Source: Candidatus Brocadiia bacterium
GTDB taxonomy: Bacteria > Planctomycetota > PUPC01 > DSUN01
Length of the DNA stretch: 8,210 bases
Direction of reading: 5' to 3'
Assembly: GCA_016782825.1 (NCBI GenBank)
Contig: JADHXT010000143.1
Coordinates: forward strand, 1 to 8,210
Of the stretch, positions 5,971 to 8,210 are shown in pieces. The position numbers were made by a program, and so were the translations under genes. The notes beneath the pieces were generated by a model. That model worked only from the letters and a program-made list of their open reading frames with translations. It did not search any database and was not told where the DNA came from. The first letter of the stretch is position 1. Every line of letters starts with the position of its first letter.

Positions 5971-5995
5971 CTTCCCGCCACACAGCCCCCATAAT
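5967..5995 (+). promoter_or_regulatory. Promoter for the protease gene, overlapping the rho stop codon
   Basis: TTGACT (5967-5972) includes the rho TGA; a 17-bp spacer and CATAAT (5990-5995) follow. Predicted start near 6002, about 45 nt before the GTG start at 6047. It suggests the protease gene can be transcribed independently of rho, although read-through is possible. Confidence 0.65.
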
Positions 5996-6046
5996 GGGCG
6001 CGGAACTTCGCCTCGCTCCTCTTGCTCATCGCCCAGGAGGCCTGGT

Positions 6047-7015
6047 GTGAATCGTCGCGCCCCTCTCGCCCTGCTGCTCGTGCTCGCCGCGGCCACGGCC
6101 CACGCCCGTGGCCTCGCCTCCCACACCCTCGACCGCGTGGCCTCGGCCTGCGTGCTCGTGCAGGTATCCCAGGGCGGCAAGGGGGCCTCTGGCTCCGGCT
6201 TCTTCATCAGCCGCAACCAGGTGGTGACCAACGAGCACGTGGTGCGGCCCGCCATCGACGGCGAGGCCGACATCACCCTGGTCATCGGCGGCGGCACCAA
6301 GACACCCAAGGTGGTTCCGGCCTCGCTCGTGGCCGTGGACAAGGAGCTGGATCTCGCCCTCCTGCGCGCCGACTACTCGTCGCGCGCCTCGCTGTCCTTT
6401 GAGTCCGAAAGCCGCCTCCGCGTGACCGACCCCGTGTGGGTGGTCGGCTTCCCCTTCGGAGCCCAGCCGGGCCTCGAGCCCACCGTGACCGCCGGCACCA
6501 TCTCCTCGCTGCGCAAGGGCGACGGCGACGGCCTGCGGCAGGTGCAGCTCGACGCCGCCGTCAACCGCGGCAACAGCGGCGGGCCCGTGATCAACGCCCT
6601 TGGCAAGGTGATCGGCGTCACCCGCGCCGTCGTCAATCCCGAGGTCGGCAGCGGCATGGCCCTCGCCATCCCGTGCGGAGCCACGTCCGCATTCGTCGAG
6701 CAAGGCAAGAAAAAGCGGCAGCGCAAGGCCATCCTTCGCGTGCGCGGCAAGGTGCGCCAGCCCGGCGTGCGGATCGTGCGGTGCGAGAAGACCGAGGAGG
6801 CCTGGGGCACAGCCGCGCGTTTCACCGTGCGTGGCTCCCGCGATGCCGGCGAAGCCGACCCGCTGGGCGTGGAGTTCACCGACCGACGCCGCGAGGTGGT
6901 GCACCGCGGTACCCTGGACATCAGCGGCCTGGACGCCCGCCAGGAGAAGGTGTTCATCATCCGGCTGAAGGGGGTGGATTTCGCAGACGTGGCAGGGTGC
7001 GAGATCGAGGACTGA
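6047..7015 (+). CDS. Exported trypsin-like (HtrA/S1C-type) serine protease without PDZ
   Basis: 322 residues from a GTG start, chosen because AGGAGG (6035-6040) sits 6 nt upstream and a signal peptide follows at once (RR, then APLALLLVLAAATAHA, cleavage after residue 20). The protease domain covers about 27-220: GASGSGFFIS (46-55), His64 in VVTNEHVV, Asp102 in KELDLALL, WVVGFPFG (131-138) and Ser177 in AVNRGNSGGPVIN. The whole catalytic triad is therefore present, arranged as in HtrA/DegP proteases that handle misfolded envelope proteins. Instead of PDZ domains there is a basic linker KKKRQRK (221-227) and a C-terminal region of about 95 residues with alternating hydrophobic strands (e.g. KAILRVRG, ARFTVRGS, KVFIIRLKGVDF) that I do not recognise. 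Such a domain could serve for substrate or envelope binding. The gene converges on the thioredoxin-fold gene with 9 bp between stops. Confidence 0.9.
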   Translation: MNRRAPLALLLVLAAATAHARGLASHTLDRVASACVLVQVSQGGKGASGSGFFISRNQVVTNEHVVRPAIDGEADITLVIGGGTKTPKVVPASLVAVDKELDLALLRADYSSRASLSFESESRLRVTDPVWVVGFPFGAQPGLEPTVTAGTISSLRKGDGDGLRQVQLDAAVNRGNSGGPVINALGKVIGVTRAVVNPEVGSGMALAIPCGATSAFVEQGKKKRQRKAILRVRGKVRQPGVRIVRCEKTEEAWGTAARFTVRGSRDAGEADPLGVEFTDRRREVVHRGTLDISGLDARQEKVFIIRLKGVDFADVAGCEIED

Positions 7016-7024
7016 GCGGCGCGG

Positions 7025-7603
7025 CTACTTCTTCCCCAGCACGCCCTGGATCACCTCGGCGGTGAGGAACTCGGGGTGTTCGCCCCAGGCCACCGTCCAC
7101 TTGCCCTTCCGAGGACGGAGCAGGTAGCAGTAGGGCGTCTTCCGCTTGTCGATCAGATAGCGCATGTGCAGGTCGCCGTCGCAGTCGAGGCCGATGCGGA
7201 ACGGCAGGTCGTACTGGCTGCGCAGCGGGGCCACGAGCGTCGGCGCGTCCTCCAGGTCCACCACGCACAGCCCAGCGGTGGCCAGGCCCTCGGGAGCAAA
7301 CTCCCGGGCCAGCTTGGCCACGGGGGCGAGCCAGGGCTGGCTCTTGCCGCCGTCGCGCGGGTGCCAGAAGAGCAGCAGTGCAGCGGCGGGCCTCTCCCGA
7401 GCGAGATCGAGCTCGTCACCGCCGAGCCACGCCTCCACCTCGTCGGCAATCCCGGGGGCATCCCGGCCCACCATGTCGTCGGGGCGCGGCTTGCGCAGCT
7501 TCTTGGCATCGGGGAACCACACGCCCACGGCGATGGCGCCGGCGAGCACCATGCCGCTCACGACGGCAATCTTCCCCAAGCGTCGTGCCAACGGGCCTGC
7601 CAT
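7025..7603 (-). CDS. Membrane-anchored thioredoxin-fold (TlpA-like) protein lacking CXXC
   Basis: 192 residues from ATG at 7603. GAGG at 7615-7612 lies 8 nt before this ATG. The frame also extends to a GTG at 7654, but that codon is only about 8 nt after the predicted transcription start and has no room for a ribosome site. The N-terminus has RR and K, then one hydrophobic segment (IAVVSGMVLAGAIAVGVWF, 12-30), so it is probably a signal anchor with the rest outside the cytoplasm. Residues about 70-190 follow the TlpA/AhpC pattern: AAALLLFW (73-80) where the first long strand leads into the active site, a helix (WLAPVAKLAREFAPEG), GLATAGLCVVDLED, then KTPYCYLL (155-162) with the cis-Pro position at 157, and a final strand-helix. 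The WCxxC site is replaced by HPRDGGKSQP (81-90), so disulfide chemistry by the usual mechanism is not expected. The fold assignment is inference. Confidence 0.75.
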   Translation of the reverse strand: MAGPLARRLGKIAVVSGMVLAGAIAVGVWFPDAKKLRKPRPDDMVGRDAPGIADEVEAWLGGDELDLARERPAAALLLFWHPRDGGKSQPWLAPVAKLAREFAPEGLATAGLCVVDLEDAPTLVAPLRSQYDLPFRIGLDCDGDLHMRYLIDKRKTPYCYLLRPRKGKWTVAWGEHPEFLTAEVIQGVLGKK

Positions 7604-7668
7604 ACGAAGAGCCTCGAACGCGGGCGCCCTGCCACGAAGCAGGCGGGCATCCACACCGAACGCAGGCG

Positions 7669-7697
7669 ATTCTATCCCTCGCCGCGCGTGAAGTCAA
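7669..7697 (-). promoter_or_regulatory. Promoter for the thioredoxin-fold gene
   Basis: On the minus strand TTGACT (7697-7692), a 17-bp spacer and TAGAAT (7674-7669), each with five of six consensus bases. Predicted start near 7662, giving a leader of about 59 nt to the ATG at 7603. Confidence 0.7.
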
Positions 7698-7736
7698 ACG
7701 ACGCGGCCTGTGCCCCCGACCGCCGGAGTGGCTCGC

Positions 7737-7765
7737 TTGACATACGGTCGGGCGGCGGGTAAGCT
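7737..7765 (+). promoter_or_regulatory. Promoter for the phosphomannomutase gene
   Basis: A perfect TTGACA (7737-7742), a 17-bp spacer and TAAGCT (7760-7765). It has the same hexamers, spacing and flanking GC/G bases as the rho promoter. Predicted start near 7772, about 32 nt before the ATG at 7804. It diverges from the promoter at 7669-7697, with 39 bp between the two -35 boxes. Confidence 0.75.
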
Positions 7766-7803
7766 GGCCGCGTTAGCCGCCATCATCCCCTGGGAGACCG
7801 TGC

Positions 7804-8210
7804 ATGGATCTTCGTTCGGCCGTGGACCGTGTGTTCCAGTCCTACGATGTGCGGGGCATCTACCCCGACGAGTTGACCACCGACATCGCCTTCCGCGTGG
7901 GCCGCGCCCTGGCGGCTTATCTCGCCGAGGCCATGCGCATCGAGCACGGCCACGTGGCCATCGGCCGCGACATGCGCACCGGCTCCGAGGACATCGCCGC
8001 CGCCGTCGCCCACGGCCTCGAAGCGGGCGGCATCACGCCCGTGGACATCGGCCTGGTGAGCAGCGACATGGTGTATTTCGCCGCAGGAGCCTATCCCAAC
8101 GACTTCGCGGCGGGCATCATGATCACCGCCTCGCACAACCCCAAGGAATACAACGGCTTGAAGTTCGTCCTCAGCGGCGCCCGCTCCATCTGCGCCAACA
8201 CCGGGATGAA
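7804..8210 (+). CDS. Phosphomannomutase/phosphoglucomutase, C-terminus cut by window edge
   Basis: The frame is open from ATG at 7804 to the right edge, showing 135 complete residues of a protein whose family is normally about 450 long. GGGAG (7792-7796) lies 7 nt before the ATG. The visible part is domain 1 of the alpha-D-phosphohexomutases: FQSYDVRGIYPDEL (11-24), AIGRDMRTGSE (52-62), an ITPVDIGLVSSDMVYFA stretch (77-93) and the phosphoserine loop GIMITASHNPKEYNGLKF (104-121), with Ser110 as the residue that carries the transferred phosphate. These enzymes interconvert hexose 6- and 1-phosphates (mannose or glucose) and supply nucleotide sugars for cell-envelope polysaccharides. The ManB/AlgC type is the best fit; the metal-binding and sugar-specificity loops lie beyond the window, so the substrate cannot be decided. 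Confidence 0.93.
   Translation, partial: MDLRSAVDRVFQSYDVRGIYPDELTTDIAFRVGRALAAYLAEAMRIEHGHVAIGRDMRTGSEDIAAAVAHGLEAGGITPVDIGLVSSDMVYFAAGAYPNDFAAGIMITASHNPKEYNGLKFVLSGARSICANTGM

Noticed and set aside
4828..6342. Minus-strand open frame of 504 codons opposite rho
   Set aside because: Pure shadow of rho: it mirrors conserved ATPase codons and extends across the rho-protease junction.
6026..6904. Minus-strand open frame of 292 codons opposite the protease gene
   Set aside because: Antisense to a gene with a complete catalytic triad and signal peptide; its H/G/A-rich composition is typical of reverse-complement frames here.
7604..7654. Longer N-terminus of the thioredoxin-fold protein from GTG at 7654
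   Set aside because: The codon is about 8 nt from the predicted transcription start and lacks a ribosome site, while ATG at 7603 has GAGG 8 nt upstream and starts directly before the membrane anchor.

Overview
The window is a GC-rich stretch of bacterial chromosome with eight protein genes on both strands; two of them run off the window edges. The DUF1080 (3-keto-disaccharide hydrolase-like) lipoprotein, the exported SGNH-like and trypsin-like proteins and the mostly single-gene organisation suggest a Gram-negative member of the Planctomycetota or a related PVC or environmental lineage. This is inference: there is no rRNA or other phylogenetic marker here, and Rho alone cannot place it. I see no tRNA, rRNA, IS transposase, CRISPR array, phage gene or defence cassette.

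Layout, left to right. (1) 1-1274, minus: a membrane protein resembling DUF1189, cut off at its C-terminal end by the window, with an internal 12-bp tandem repeat. (2) 1346-2470, plus: an exported protein with a degenerate SGNH-hydrolase fold. (3) 2477-3376, minus: a PfkB-family sugar kinase close to the YihV branch. (4) 3377-3790: an intergenic region with the kinase promoter, a 114-bp palindromic repeat element and the DUF1080 promoter. (5) 3791-4423, plus: a DUF1080 lipoprotein. (6) 4424-4845: a possible terminator, a clear promoter and a leader of about 340 nt predicted to form four hairpins, ahead of (7) rho at 4846-5970. (8) 6047-7015, plus: an exported trypsin-like (HtrA-type) protease without PDZ domain. 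(9) 7025-7603, minus: a membrane-anchored thioredoxin-fold protein without the CXXC. (10) 7804 to the right edge, plus: a phosphomannomutase/phosphoglucomutase, truncated.

The genes look like independent units rather than an operon. Gene pairs converge with 6-9 bp gaps (1346-2470 against 2477-3376, and 6047-7015 against 7025-7603). In front of every one of the eight genes I can find a sigma70-type -35/-10 pair with 16-17 bp spacing. Two of these, for rho and for the phosphomannomutase, are the same motif GCTTGACA-N17-TAAGCTG.

The most notable points are a short Rho that lacks the N-terminal helix bundle and all four aromatic residues of the canonical primary RNA-binding site, preceded by a long structured leader; and three proteins (SGNH-like, thioredoxin-like, YihV-like kinase) that keep a recognisable fold but lack residues defining the standard activity or substrate. 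Nothing here amounts to a demonstrable new multi-gene system.
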